A stretch of DNA of 64,000 nucleotides from the NCBI GenBank assembly GCA_958296035.1, contig OY282431.1, positions 3,146,037 to 3,210,036 on the forward strand, read 5' to 3'. This stretch comes from Paracoccaceae bacterium. Lineage in GTDB: Bacteria > Pseudomonadota > Alphaproteobacteria > Rhodobacterales > Rhodobacteraceae. Under the pieces are notes generated by a model. The model did not search any database and was not told the origin of the DNA. It saw only the letters and a list, made by a program, of their open reading frames with translations. Position numbers and translations under genes: made by a program. The stretch's first letter is position 1. The number at the start of each line of letters is the position of its first letter. Positions 9,218 to 17,325 of this stretch are shown here, piece by piece.

Positions 9218-9906
9218 CAGGTGTCGAATTTCGGCATGTTTCCTTCAGTTTCGGCACCAACCCTGCCGATCAGGTGTTGCGCGATGTCAGTTTCACTGCA
9301 AAGCCCGGCCATACCACAGCTCTTGTGGGGCTCTCGGGTGGTGGCAAGACGACAATCCTCAACCTGATACTACGAATCTTTGACATCGAGTCCGGTGCAA
9401 TCCTGTTGGGAGGCAAGGACATTCAGCGAATGAAAATCGCCGAGTTACGCCAGCAGTTCGCCCTGGTAAGTCAGGACCCGGGCATATTCGACGACACAAT
9501 TGCCGAGAACATCAGGATAGGACGCCGCGATGCAACGGAAGAACAGCTGCTAAAGGCAGCCGAAGCCGCCTGCGTGACCGACTTCCTGCCCAATCTACCT
9601 GAGGACTTGCAGATGCCGTGCGGCCCTCGTGGCTCAAACCTGTCGGGCGGCCAGCGGCAGCGTGTTGCTATTGCCCGGGCGTTGATTCGCGACGCATCCA
9701 TACTTCTTCTCGACGAGCCCTCGGCTGCACTCGACAAGGAGACCGAGACCAGAGTGCGTGAGGCCCTGAGGGGCAAAACGGCAATTCTGGTCACGCATTC
9801 CGTGGCCGCAATGCGCAGCGCAGACCAGATTTATGTGATTGAAGATGGCAAGGCCATAGGTCCGCTGGAGTTCTCCGAGGTCGTGATGAAATACGATTTC
9901 GATTGA
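9214..9906 (+). CDS. MsbA-like ABC exporter, nucleotide-binding half (split gene)
   Basis: 230 residues with all ABC ATPase motifs: Walker A GLSGGGKTT (39-47), Q-loop glutamine 87 in LVSQDPGIF, signature LSGGQRQR (143-150), Walker B ILLLDEPS (163-170) and switch histidine 195 in LVTHS. It should power the membrane half encoded just upstream. It lacks its own membrane domain and begins at the precise boundary seen in fused MsbA proteins, EFRHVSFSFG being the first strand of the domain. There is no separate ribosome-binding site, so expression depends on the overlap, on frameshifting, or on a base missing from this copy. Confidence 0.85.
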   Translation: MTGVEFRHVSFSFGTNPADQVLRDVSFTAKPGHTTALVGLSGGGKTTILNLILRIFDIESGAILLGGKDIQRMKIAELRQQFALVSQDPGIFDDTIAENIRIGRRDATEEQLLKAAEAACVTDFLPNLPEDLQMPCGPRGSNLSGGQRQRVAIARALIRDASILLLDEPSAALDKETETRVREALRGKTAILVTHSVAAMRSADQIYVIEDGKAIGPLEFSEVVMKYDFD

Positions 9907-9942
9907 ACCTGGTCGCAGACATTGTAGCAATTCTCCCGCAAC

Positions 9943-10629
9943 TTACTTGCGGTAATATTGGCTGGCCAGCCGCTCCGGTGACACGCCCAATCTGTATTTG
10001 AGCAACGCGAACAGGTTGGAAACGCCCGTGTTGACCCAACCCCTGTCCTGTTGTCTGCCGGCACTGGTCAGAGCCCGGCAATCGAGACCGACCATGCGGT
10101 GCCTGAGCTTGTCGGCAATGGCGACATCTTCCATTAACGGTATGACCGGATAACCGCCGATTTCCTGATACAGTCGGCGCGAAATCAGCAATCCCTGGTC
10201 GCCGTAGGGAAGATCAAAGGCGCGTGACCTGAAGTTGGCCCAGGCAGCCACACAAGCTGCACATGCACCGGATGCCCGGAACCGCAGTCGAAAGTATCCG
10301 GCTTTGTCGGACTCTTGCTCAATATGGGCAATGACCACATTGCTCCATCCTGCCTCCAGCTGTGTATCGGCATGAATAAAGAGCATCCAGTCCCCGGTCG
10401 CCATGTCGGCACCCGAAGCCAGTTGGCGGCCTCGTCCCGGTGCCGACCGAACCAGTCTTGCCCCGGCCGCATCCGCCAGTGCCTCTATTTCATCGGAAGA
10501 TTCACCATCGCTGATTATCAACTCACGTACGAGATTGGCCTGCACACCCTCGAACAGGCTGGCCAGAGTTGGACCGATGATTCCTGCCGCATTGCGTGTC
10601 GGAATTATGATTGAGAGGTGTGCTCTCAT
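9943..10629 (-). CDS. Family 2 glycosyltransferase, TIGR04283-like
   Basis: 228 residues, GT-A fold. SIIIPTRNAAG at the N-terminus, IISDGESSDE (UDP-binding acidic loop) near residue 40, FIHADTQL near 90 with the acidic metal-binding residues, then DLPYGDQGLLISRRLYQEIGGYP and LMEDVAIADKLR for acceptor/product closure. This order is typical of TIGR04283, named for glycosyltransferases linked to arsenosugar synthesis, although many members are not. Membrane helices are absent, so it is likely cytoplasmic. It converges with the ABC exporter; a short hairpin (stem CCGCAA, loop 5) at 9936-9952 lies across the end of the gene and may help termination, without a T tract. Confidence 0.75.
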   Translation of the reverse strand: MRAHLSIIIPTRNAAGIIGPTLASLFEGVQANLVRELIISDGESSDEIEALADAAGARLVRSAPGRGRQLASGADMATGDWMLFIHADTQLEAGWSNVVIAHIEQESDKAGYFRLRFRASGACAACVAAWANFRSRAFDLPYGDQGLLISRRLYQEIGGYPVIPLMEDVAIADKLRHRMVGLDCRALTSAGRQQDRGWVNTGVSNLFALLKYRLGVSPERLASQYYRK

Positions 10630-10725
10630 GCCTGTTACCGGTGCGGAAAGCGCATTTTCTGCAATTTGAACTTTGATCAGGTGGCGTTCAACGTGGTTCT
10701 GATACGAGAGGGCGTTACAATGCGA

Positions 10726-11541
10726 TCACCAGGGGTAATTCTCACCGATCCTGCCACCCACTCTGACCTGCTCAATCCTGCTGGCCAATCCGGTGTTGTT
10801 GTCGGTATCAACCATCACACCGCTCAATGTCGCCTCCTTCATCGCCGGCACTAGCTTGCCGCTGACAAACCCTGACCCAAAGCGACGCATCGGTTCATCG
10901 AACTGCATGCCTATAACCGAATTATAGTCTCCGCACATCCCGGCATCGGTCAGGAACGCCGTGCCATTGTCGAGTATGCGGGCATCATAGGTCGGGACAT
11001 GCGTGTGTGTACCGGCAACCAGTGATACCCGACCGTCACAATAGGCTGCCGCCATCATCTTCTCGCTGGTAGCCTCGCAATGAAAGTCAATCACAATGGC
11101 ATCAGCTGCCCGCCCGAGCGGATAACGCGACAATATGCGGTCAAGGTGTAGCGTTGCACTGTCATAGGGTTGTTTCATGAACAGCTGACCCAATGCAGCA
11201 ATAACCAGCACCTTTTTTCCTTGACGTCCCTTGACCAACGCACATCCTCTGCCTGCACATCTGCGAGCCAGGTTCAGTGGCCGAACAATATTGGCACGCT
11301 TGTCGATGGCACCAATCAACTGTCTCTGGTCAAAGGCGTGGTCTCCCAGTGTCATGCAGTCAATGCCGTGGCGCAACAGCAAATCTGCATGGGCCGGCGT
11401 GATGCCCCGCCCCTGCGTGGCGTTTTCGCCGTTGGCTACAACAAAATCAACACTCCATGACTTTCTGAGTTTTTCCAGATTCTGGATAATGGCGTTTCGG
11501 CCTGCTCTTCCAACAATATCCCCTAGAAACAGGATTCTCAT
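10726..11541 (-). CDS. TIGR00282 (YmdB-type) metallophosphoesterase
   Basis: 271 residues, full length. GDIVGRAGR at the N-terminus, VVANGENATQGRG, TLGDHAFDQR, IVIDFHCEATSEK and the metal-binding GTHTHVPT are the diagnostic blocks of the family, whose members hydrolyse 2',3'-cyclic nucleotides. In alphaproteobacteria it commonly follows 5-formyl-THF cyclo-ligase, as here (53 bases upstream, same strand), and the pair is probably co-transcribed. The role is likely in RNA degradation product turnover or signalling; cytoplasmic. Confidence 0.88.
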   Translation of the reverse strand: MRILFLGDIVGRAGRNAIIQNLEKLRKSWSVDFVVANGENATQGRGITPAHADLLLRHGIDCMTLGDHAFDQRQLIGAIDKRANIVRPLNLARRCAGRGCALVKGRQGKKVLVIAALGQLFMKQPYDSATLHLDRILSRYPLGRAADAIVIDFHCEATSEKMMAAAYCDGRVSLVAGTHTHVPTYDARILDNGTAFLTDAGMCGDYNSVIGMQFDEPMRRFGSGFVSGKLVPAMKEATLSGVMVDTDNNTGLASRIEQVRVGGRIGENYPW

Positions 11542-11593
11542 TCAAGCTACCTTTCTGTCAGGACACTGTCGGCACATCCACTTGCCGAAAGTA

Positions 11594-12229
11594 TCAGATG
11601 AGCTCAGACCAGGCTCCAAACTTTTCAATGTCAATCGCCTTTACCAACCCCTTTTCGGTCACGAACATGTCCATCTTCTGGTCCTTTTGGCTGCTTGGCA
11701 ACCTGTCCTCGCGTTGAGCCGAATAGGCAAAGCCCACCGCCTTGATTCTTTTGGCGGCACGCAGGCGTTCGATCGTTCGGTCGTAGTAGCCACCGCCATA
11801 TCCGAGTCGAACACCAAACTCGTCGTAGGCCAGTAATGGAACAATTAGAATGTCGGGAATGACTGTCTTCCCCGCCTTCGGTTCCTTCGTGCCAAATGCA
11901 CCTTTCACCAGGCGATCACCTCGCATCCAGTCACGAAACTCCAATGGTCTGTTGGCGCCAGTTACGACAGGCAGACAGAAATCCGTAACACATTGGCGAC
12001 TATCTTCCAGCGCCCCAAGCGGGCTGATTTCGGTTTGGATCGGATAGTACAAGGCAATGACTGCCAGTGGCGACACATAGTGCAGAAATTCCGCCAGGTG
12101 ACGGCAGGCCCGCTTTTCGTGCGCTTTGTTTACTGCCAGTCGGCGGCGCTTTAAGGCAGCCTTGCGCGCCAGTTCCTTCCGTCGCACGAGTACATGCTCT
12201 GGCAGTGGACTCTCGAACATTAATGACAT
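11594..12229 (-). CDS. fthC: 5-formyltetrahydrofolate cyclo-ligase
   Basis: 211 residues. The ATP-dependent conversion of 5-formyl-THF to 5,10-methenyl-THF is supported by the N-terminal basic helix (RRKELARKAALKRRRL), ALYYPIQTEISP, the PLLAYDEFGVRLGYGGGYYDR block that binds substrate and ATP, and KAVGFAYSAQ. Gene order 6S RNA, fthC, TIGR00282 is conserved in alphaproteobacteria and all three are found here on one strand. In many bacteria 6S RNA and this gene are co-transcribed; the 19-base gap here fits that. Confidence 0.9.
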   Translation of the reverse strand: MSLMFESPLPEHVLVRRKELARKAALKRRRLAVNKAHEKRACRHLAEFLHYVSPLAVIALYYPIQTEISPLGALEDSRQCVTDFCLPVVTGANRPLEFRDWMRGDRLVKGAFGTKEPKAGKTVIPDILIVPLLAYDEFGVRLGYGGGYYDRTIERLRAAKRIKAVGFAYSAQREDRLPSSQKDQKMDMFVTEKGLVKAIDIEKFGAWSELI

Positions 12230-12247
12230 TCCTATTCCGGTGTTTGA

Positions 12248-12405
12248 CAGATTTCAGGTTCATGTCGGCTCGTAACCCTCACGCGGGTTAAACCATTGGG
12301 TGCAACCTTGAACGGTCTCACACCAACCATGCAGTCACCAGTTTCGATCAGTCTACCTGAATGCACTGCGATCACCACCTGGCAGGTCTTCGTTCGAGAA
12401 ATCTC
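12248..12405 (-). ncRNA. ssrS: 6S RNA
   Basis: Read on the minus strand, the segment begins with AGATTTC (12404-12398) and ends with GAAATCT (12255-12249), a perfect closing stem. The 3' arm contains GGTTTAACCCGCGTGAGGGT followed by TACGAGCC, resembling the conserved 3' block of 6S RNA (compare GGGTTACAGCC in E. coli), and the length of about 157 nt is right. It lies 19 bases upstream of fthC, the conserved 6S location. 6S RNA sequesters housekeeping RNA polymerase. The zapA gene usually found further upstream is not visible. Confidence 0.75.
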
Positions 12406-13327
12406 ACCCAGCAGGCGGTTCGGTTCATCCTATGGCAGAGCGTGCAAGTGGGCATCCGTACATTCTATCAAACGCGGGTCTGCATCGCTATCAATTGGCA
12501 TCGACTGCATCAGCGCCGCTTCCAGGATTCTCGAAGTGCCAATTGTGATGTCGGTCTTCATTGCGTTCTGTTGGCGTCGGCCCCTGCCCTGCTTGTATCC
12601 GGGGCAGGACGGAATGAAGAACTATTCAGATAATCGACCTGGCTTTCTGTTGATGGATAGAACAACTGCTTTGGTTGCTGAATGCGGCCAGTACCGCGTA
12701 GTGGCAATGGTATTTCCTGGCCATGTGCAAGTTTTGGCTGCGGTCACCCTTCCACCAAACTCTGTCTCGTGCTAGTCCCGTCCCATCTCTGGTGTGTTGT
12801 ACTTTTCCTGCTACGGTAATTCGCTTCAGTATCCGAGCTGGGTTCAGAACGCACCGTCACTGGCAGGAAATAGCAGGAAGCCGGTTTCCCCTGGCGCGGA
12901 ATTCCGGCAATTTGGCACCAGCGAATAAACTGGACAATACGACGTTCGCGGGCATCTTTTGAATCCTGAACACGGGTCCCGGCTGGCCAGACCATCCTAC
13001 TCGAGCTGAAGTCTTGCGCATCTTCCTGATGTCCTGCCTCGGTGTGGCAGATGACGCTGCCACGTCTGCCTTGCATTTCGATCACCTCTATTCCTGGCCG
13101 CGAAGGCAGGTTTCTATCGAGAACAATCGGCGGCGCAGAACGCGGCAGCGATCGCAGTCTGTATTAACCTGAGTGTCGCTTCCTTTTGCATCGCCGACCA
13201 GATGTCAGCATTAAACGAGATCAAGACATCTCCGATGGCTCTGCGTGCGGTCAGCAAATGCAAGACTGGAGGAAGACTTACTCTTCGGTCGCAATTTCCT
13301 CCGGGGCCTAATCCGAGCTGCTAGGGG
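12406..13327. other. Long gap without a supported gene
   Basis: About 920 bases. Open frames on both strands are short, cysteine- and serine-rich and without recognisable motifs; the plus-strand frame across 12296-12775 overlaps the 6S RNA and is rejected. The 6S promoter should lie just above 12405. No zapA, which often precedes 6S RNA, can be found. Confidence 0.4.
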
Positions 13328-13624
13328 TCAGGACTCTGTCCGATGCCCTGCAGTCGGCAATGCGGGGGCTGAAGTACGGCCGGCAAAATAAAATCCGGTG
13401 ACTACCCCTGCAAGGGTTCCGAAGGCAGTTACAACCTGTTCGAAATTCTGCGTCATGACGCTCGAACCAAACAATAGCACGTTCACGAATGAACCGACGA
13501 TCAACAGGGCCAGCATTGCACGGATAGAGCCCTCTGGGAGACCCATTCCCTTGAGGGAAGAGAGGTTCTTACTGCGAAACCGCCGCGCTGAGCACGATGG
13601 CATGCGAACCAGAACAATTGCCAA
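13328..13624 (-). CDS. Small inner-membrane protein with an LPEGSIRA motif
   Basis: Up to 98 residues. The core reads GLPEGSIRAMLALLIVGSFVNVLLFG, then FEQVVTAFGTLAGVVTGFYFAGR: two membrane helices, the first preceded by the PEGSIRA turn and the second ending in GFYFAGR. This architecture recurs in small bacterial proteins of unknown role, often preceding or fused to larger domains. The start is uncertain: ATG 13624 gives a basic N-terminal tail, while the ATG at 13546 would start right at MGLPEG. It has no operon partner. Confidence 0.55.
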   Translation of the reverse strand: MAIVLVRMPSCSARRFRSKNLSSLKGMGLPEGSIRAMLALLIVGSFVNVLLFGSSVMTQNFEQVVTAFGTLAGVVTGFYFAGRTSAPALPTAGHRTES

Positions 13625-14099
13625 CAGCCCAATCTCGGTCCAGAAAGGATGCGTGGAACTTCAGTTTTGTCTATTGCGCGTTTGCGGCATCAATGAGCAT
13701 ATTGTTCTCCTGTTACCACAGCCGGGTGTGTGGAAATACATGGGATTGACCAGGGACAAGCGACAGTATTCCGGTTGCAGCGACCTGCAGCGTATTGTTT
13801 ATGGCACCGTACAGGCCCCTATGGCGAAACCGACAGACGCACCGGACTGGCACTCCGGCGGTTCGCTGTTAGAGCAGCGACCTTGCAGGCCTGATCCCTG
13901 CCAGGGGCACCCGTCACTTGTCTCCTCAGATGCCCCTGTGGCTACCAATTCCGCTTTAGAAAACAAGCGATACCCTTTAGGTTCTTGCCCAGCGTTCAAC
14001 GGAAAAGTCAACATGCTGCAAATACGTACAATGCATGCGCAATCCATCACCGCTTTATTGCCTCGCCATGAATTGATTGTGTGATGTGGAGAGAACTGC
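13625..14099. other. Gap without a supported gene
   Basis: Only shadow-like frames are present. The bases just before 14100 (GGAGAGAACTGC) provide the ribosome-binding site of the next gene. Confidence 0.4.
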
Positions 14100-14543
14100 A
14101 TGTCCGAGAGTAAACGGCCCGGCCAGCTCTTGGCGCGTGGTGTCTGTCGACACCTCTATCAGAGCGGCTTCGCCTGTCTCGGGGAGTTTTCCCCGGCCAG
14201 GGGTCTCCGGGTTGACGTCATGGCCCTGACTGCCAAGGGAGAGTTCTGGATTGTCGAGTGCAAATCCTCGCGCATTGACTATGTGACCGACGCCAAGTGG
14301 CAGAACTACCTGGGCCATTGCGACCGGTTCCTGTTCGCCGTCGATGCCGGGTTTCCGGTGGCAATACTGCCCGAGGATGTCGGCCTGATGATCGCTGACG
14401 AGTATGACGCTGCGGTCCTGCGAGAGGGGTCTGCCCTTAGGCTGGCAACAGCAAGGCGCAAGAAACTTCTCATTCAGTTTGGGCGGACCTCTGCCGATCG
14501 TGTCATGCGACTGCTTGAGATTGTCTCCGGCGAGAGATTGTAG
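14100..14543 (+). CDS. mmcB: MmcB family DNA repair protein
   Basis: 147 residues from ATG 14100 with GGAGAG seven bases upstream. The PD-(D/E)xK-like core is visible: LRVDVMALTAKGEFWIVECKSS (D, then E-x-K), followed by DYVTDAKWQNYLGHCDRFLFAV and DEYDAAVLREG. MmcB is a SOS-linked repair protein described in Caulobacter and largely restricted to alphaproteobacteria, so this gene also supports the taxonomic call. No LexA box could be defined upstream by eye. It stands alone. Confidence 0.88.
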   Translation: MSESKRPGQLLARGVCRHLYQSGFACLGEFSPARGLRVDVMALTAKGEFWIVECKSSRIDYVTDAKWQNYLGHCDRFLFAVDAGFPVAILPEDVGLMIADEYDAAVLREGSALRLATARRKKLLIQFGRTSADRVMRLLEIVSGERL

Positions 14544-15010
14544 GTGACTGCAAATGCAGTCTCATCACCTTCTCCTCTTGTCCGGACGGCCGTCATCCAT
14601 TTGACCTGAGCTATCGGTGTTGCCATTTGTGGACGGCCGCCGACGCGTCCGCACGATGTTGTCGCTCTGCTGCGACGGCAGCCGCAACCTACTGCACAGA
14701 ATAATGACCTGACAATGCATAGTGACCGCCCCCGCTTCCACAAATAGGTGCACGTCAACTGGCTTGGCCTCAGAAGATTACCCTTTGCACATGGAGACAG
14801 CACCTAGTCATTGCGAATGTCTCGAAACTCGAACGTTGTGAGAATTCGAGCCTGGACACGCGCAGAACGGGGGCTCAAGAATTCCCGTATCAGTTAATTG
14901 CGACAGGAAGAGCAAATCTTGGTCAGGATAGAATATCTACCCTTGTTGTCATTTATAGTTGACACACTTTGTCCAGTACAATACTCTTGTCTATTTGAGA
15001 GGGCAGACAA
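14544..15010. other. Intergenic region upstream of the XRE-ImmA gene
   Basis: About 470 bases with no gene. The right end becomes AT-rich and carries the putative promoter described separately. Confidence 0.4.
14959..14987 (+). promoter_or_regulatory. Putative sigma70-type promoter of the XRE-ImmA gene
   Basis: TTGACA at 14959-14964, a 17-base spacer and TACTCT at 14982-14987, about 24 bases before the start codon. GAGAGGG at 14997-15003 is the ribosome-binding site and fixes the unusual TTG start at 15011. Autoregulation by the XRE domain would be expected but no operator was delineated. Confidence 0.45.
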
Positions 15011-16087
15011 TTGACTATTGGAAAGCGAATAAGGCTATCCCGGAATGCATCCGGTCTTAGCCTTCGCGGTCTGCAGGCCAAAATCAACAACGAAGTGTCG
15101 GCGCAGGCAATCAGCAAGTATGAGCGCGATGAAATCATACCTTCATCCGTAGTCCTGATGGCACTCGCGAAAGCACTTGAGGTCCCGCTGGACTATTTTT
15201 TCGGAACCGAGGAGATTAGCCTGGAGTTCATTGAGTTTCGCCGAGGGCAAAGGCTCAGGAAACGGAAGTGGGATCAAATCAAGAGCAAGGCAAATGTGAT
15301 GCTGGAGCATTGTCTTGCCGTTGAGAAAACTCTTGGCTGTTCTGTACCATCATGGAACGCGCCCCGAAGTGTTCCATGGCCTGTAGTGAGTGACTATTCA
15401 GAAATCGAAGGGGCAGCACACAGCCTCCGCCAGTACTGGAGACTTGGCCTGGGACCAATCCCTAATCTTGTCGAAACTGTCGAACAGAACGGTATCAAGA
15501 TGTTGCATATGGACCTTGGGGACACTGCCGGGCTGACCGCAACGGCAAGAATCAATGGCCATCGCGCCGCCACACTTGTCGTTTCAAACAGCAGGGACTG
15601 TGGCGAAAGGCAGCGCTTTACTATCGCCCACGAGCTTGGACACCTAATTCTGGATGTTGCAACTGACCTCGACAAGGAAAAAGCGGCAAACCGTTTCGCC
15701 GGTGCCTTTCTCGTGCCTGCAGAAACGCTACGATACGAAATGGGCAAGCGCAGAACGGCAATAGGCTGGGGCGAACTCTTCGACTTGAAGCGGGTATTCG
15801 GGGTCAGCGTTCAAACCCTCACCTACCGCTGCTGCGAACTTGGCATCTTCAGCAGGTTGCTCGGAAGGTCACTGTTTAGTGAATATGATCGTCTGGGCTG
15901 GCACAGTTCACCTTACAGAGAACCCCTGCAGTTGGCTGCCGAGAAGTCTGGACGGTTCAGGAGATTGTGCTTCCGCGCCTTGGCGGAAGGAGCAATCTCC
16001 GAAAGCAAAGCTGCTGAGTTGCTGGGTTTACCCGCATTTGATCTCGCTCGGATCATGGATGAACCCTCACAGCTTGAAACAGGTTAG
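15011..16087 (+). CDS. XRE HTH-ImmA/IrrE metallopeptidase fusion (antitoxin-like regulator)
   Basis: 358 residues. An XRE helix-turn-helix occupies about 1-65 (IGKRIRLSRNASGLSLRGLQ, SKYERDEIIP). The ImmA/IrrE domain follows, with zinc motif HELGH at 207-211 in FTIAHELGHLIL and the third-ligand region EKAANRFAGAFLVP at 223-236. The start is TTG 15011, supported by GAGAGGG at 14997-15003. Proteins of this COG2856 type act as regulators that cleave a repressor or serve as antitoxins to a toxin encoded directly downstream. Here the downstream gene is a broken PIN nuclease, only a few bases away, so the fusion looks like a surviving antitoxin. Confidence 0.88.
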   Translation: MTIGKRIRLSRNASGLSLRGLQAKINNEVSAQAISKYERDEIIPSSVVLMALAKALEVPLDYFFGTEEISLEFIEFRRGQRLRKRKWDQIKSKANVMLEHCLAVEKTLGCSVPSWNAPRSVPWPVVSDYSEIEGAAHSLRQYWRLGLGPIPNLVETVEQNGIKMLHMDLGDTAGLTATARINGHRAATLVVSNSRDCGERQRFTIAHELGHLILDVATDLDKEKAANRFAGAFLVPAETLRYEMGKRRTAIGWGELFDLKRVFGVSVQTLTYRCCELGIFSRLLGRSLFSEYDRLGWHSSPYREPLQLAAEKSGRFRRLCFRALAEGAISESKAAELLGLPAFDLARIMDEPSQLETG

Positions 16088-16092
16088 GGGCA

Positions 16093-16579
16093 GCACCTGA
16101 ATACCTGGACTGTCTTGTCGTCGACTCTTCCGTGTGGACTGATCTCGAAGGCGCCAGACATTTCGCGCCCGTGTTTGACCTGCTGCACAGTTCTATTGTT
16201 CCGGGCGCACTCTGCGAACTCGAACTTCGGCAAATTGAAATCCAGACATTCGCAGGCCTGGATCGCAGGCCAGAGCGCTGAAATCTGCCGAAGTCAATCT
16301 CGTCCAGACTTAAGGACGCCAACAGCTCGAGAATTCCGCCGCTGGCAACTCTGCTCCCCCCCACTTGCCGAGCACAACCAATAGCCGCTGCCGTGGGGAG
16401 ACAAACGATTGCGTGCGCTTGCAACCGAATGAAATGTTGCTTGCCACGGCGTTCTCCGTGTGATGGACCGATTAGAGGATTTTCGTGTCGTCGACCGGGA
16501 CACACTGTATGCCGGGCTCAAGTTCTGTCAGAACATCCTCGGTGTCGGCTGTCGCGGCAAGATCTTAACGGGAGATTGA
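16093..16579 (+). pseudogene. PIN-domain toxin relic downstream of the ImmA antitoxin
   Basis: Directly after the ImmA stop, LVVDSSVWTDLEG (16114-16150) is the first strand and catalytic Asp of a PIN domain. That frame then reads FDLLHSSIVPGALCELELRQIEI and stops at 16279-16281. A KDANSS segment appears at about 16310 in another frame, and the tail VMDRLEDFRVVDRDTLYAGLKFCQNIL, ending at 16579, is in a third. The order matches the PIN proteins that accompany XRE-ImmA genes. Several indels and the loss of the middle acidic residues make it non-functional. This is a decayed toxin of a type II-like module. Confidence 0.65.
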
Positions 16580-17119
16580 AGAGGATCCTGAGCTCCTGAG
16601 CTGAATTCCTGCCGCCACCCACTTCAGGTGATGGTTTTCCTGGAGAGCACTCAAATTCCAAACTCAACGACATTAACCAGCAGTTCATTCTGTTGGACCC
16701 ATTCGATTTCCTTCGCCTGCTCGGCAGATGCCAGGATTCAACTCGATGTGATCCGCGGGCGTTCCAATGCTCAGGGACTGGAGGTCGAAAACTTCATTTG
16801 CCCTGTGGCAGATTTCCTCAAGCATTCCTCCAGCGGTCAACAAGATGTGGTTCATGGCCACTTTCAGAATTGTTCGGGCCCACCGGTCAGCATTTCAGGC
16901 GCAGCGCATCCGAGGCTCATGAACTCGCGCGCCACCTGGCCTGACTTGGCTTGTTGCCGGATTGGCGAACATCCTGCCTGATTAACACACGACCATAGTT
17001 CCGAACACTGTTCGGCTAGCCATGACGGCGGAACACAAACTGGGTCACCGCACCACAATTCAAGGTTGAATCAAAAGGGCGGCGCAGGTAGTATCCCCGC
17101 CGCTGTAACGTGTTCAGGT
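16580..17119. other. Gap without a supported gene before tRNA-His
   Basis: No recognisable coding frame. The tRNA promoter must lie near 17060-17110 but I cannot define it. Confidence 0.4.
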
Positions 17120-17196
17120 GCCGCCTTAGCTCAGTTGGTTAGAGCGCTAGATTGTGGATCTAGAGGTCCCCCGTTCAAGCCGGGGAGGCGGTACCA
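17120..17196 (+). tRNA. tRNA-His (GUG)
   Basis: Cloverleaf read directly: acceptor GCCGCCT (17120-17126) with AGGCGGT (17186-17192), D arm with AGCTCAGTTGGTTAGAGC, anticodon stem CTAGA/TCTAG around loop TTGTGGA with anticodon GTG, T arm CCCCG-TTCAAGC-CGGGG, A73 and encoded CCA. Base -1 is T, so the universal G-1 of tRNA-His is absent, and the acceptor starts with a G1-U72 wobble. Loss of G-1 together with U72 and A73 is the alphaproteobacterial variant recognised by a divergent HisRS. Confidence 0.97.
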
Positions 17197-17325
17197 GAAC
17201 TTTATTGCAACGCACTCTACCAGAGGGTCACATCAACTAACGCAGGAATAGTGCTGTTCGGCAGACAAGAGGCTCTTGTCTGACAGACAACCATGCTGCA
17301 TCCCAGCCGGAAGGAAGGTACCGCA

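Noticed and set aside
9936-9952. 6-bp hairpin as a rho-independent terminator
   Set aside because: The stem is short and no T tract follows on either strand; noted only in the glycosyltransferase entry.
12296-12775. 159-codon plus-strand frame
   Set aside because: It overlaps the probable 6S RNA on the other strand, has no motif or ribosome-binding site, and its composition is not protein-like.
13398-14084. 228-codon plus-strand frame
   Set aside because: It is antisense to the small LPEGSIRA membrane protein in its first third and lacks any domain pattern.
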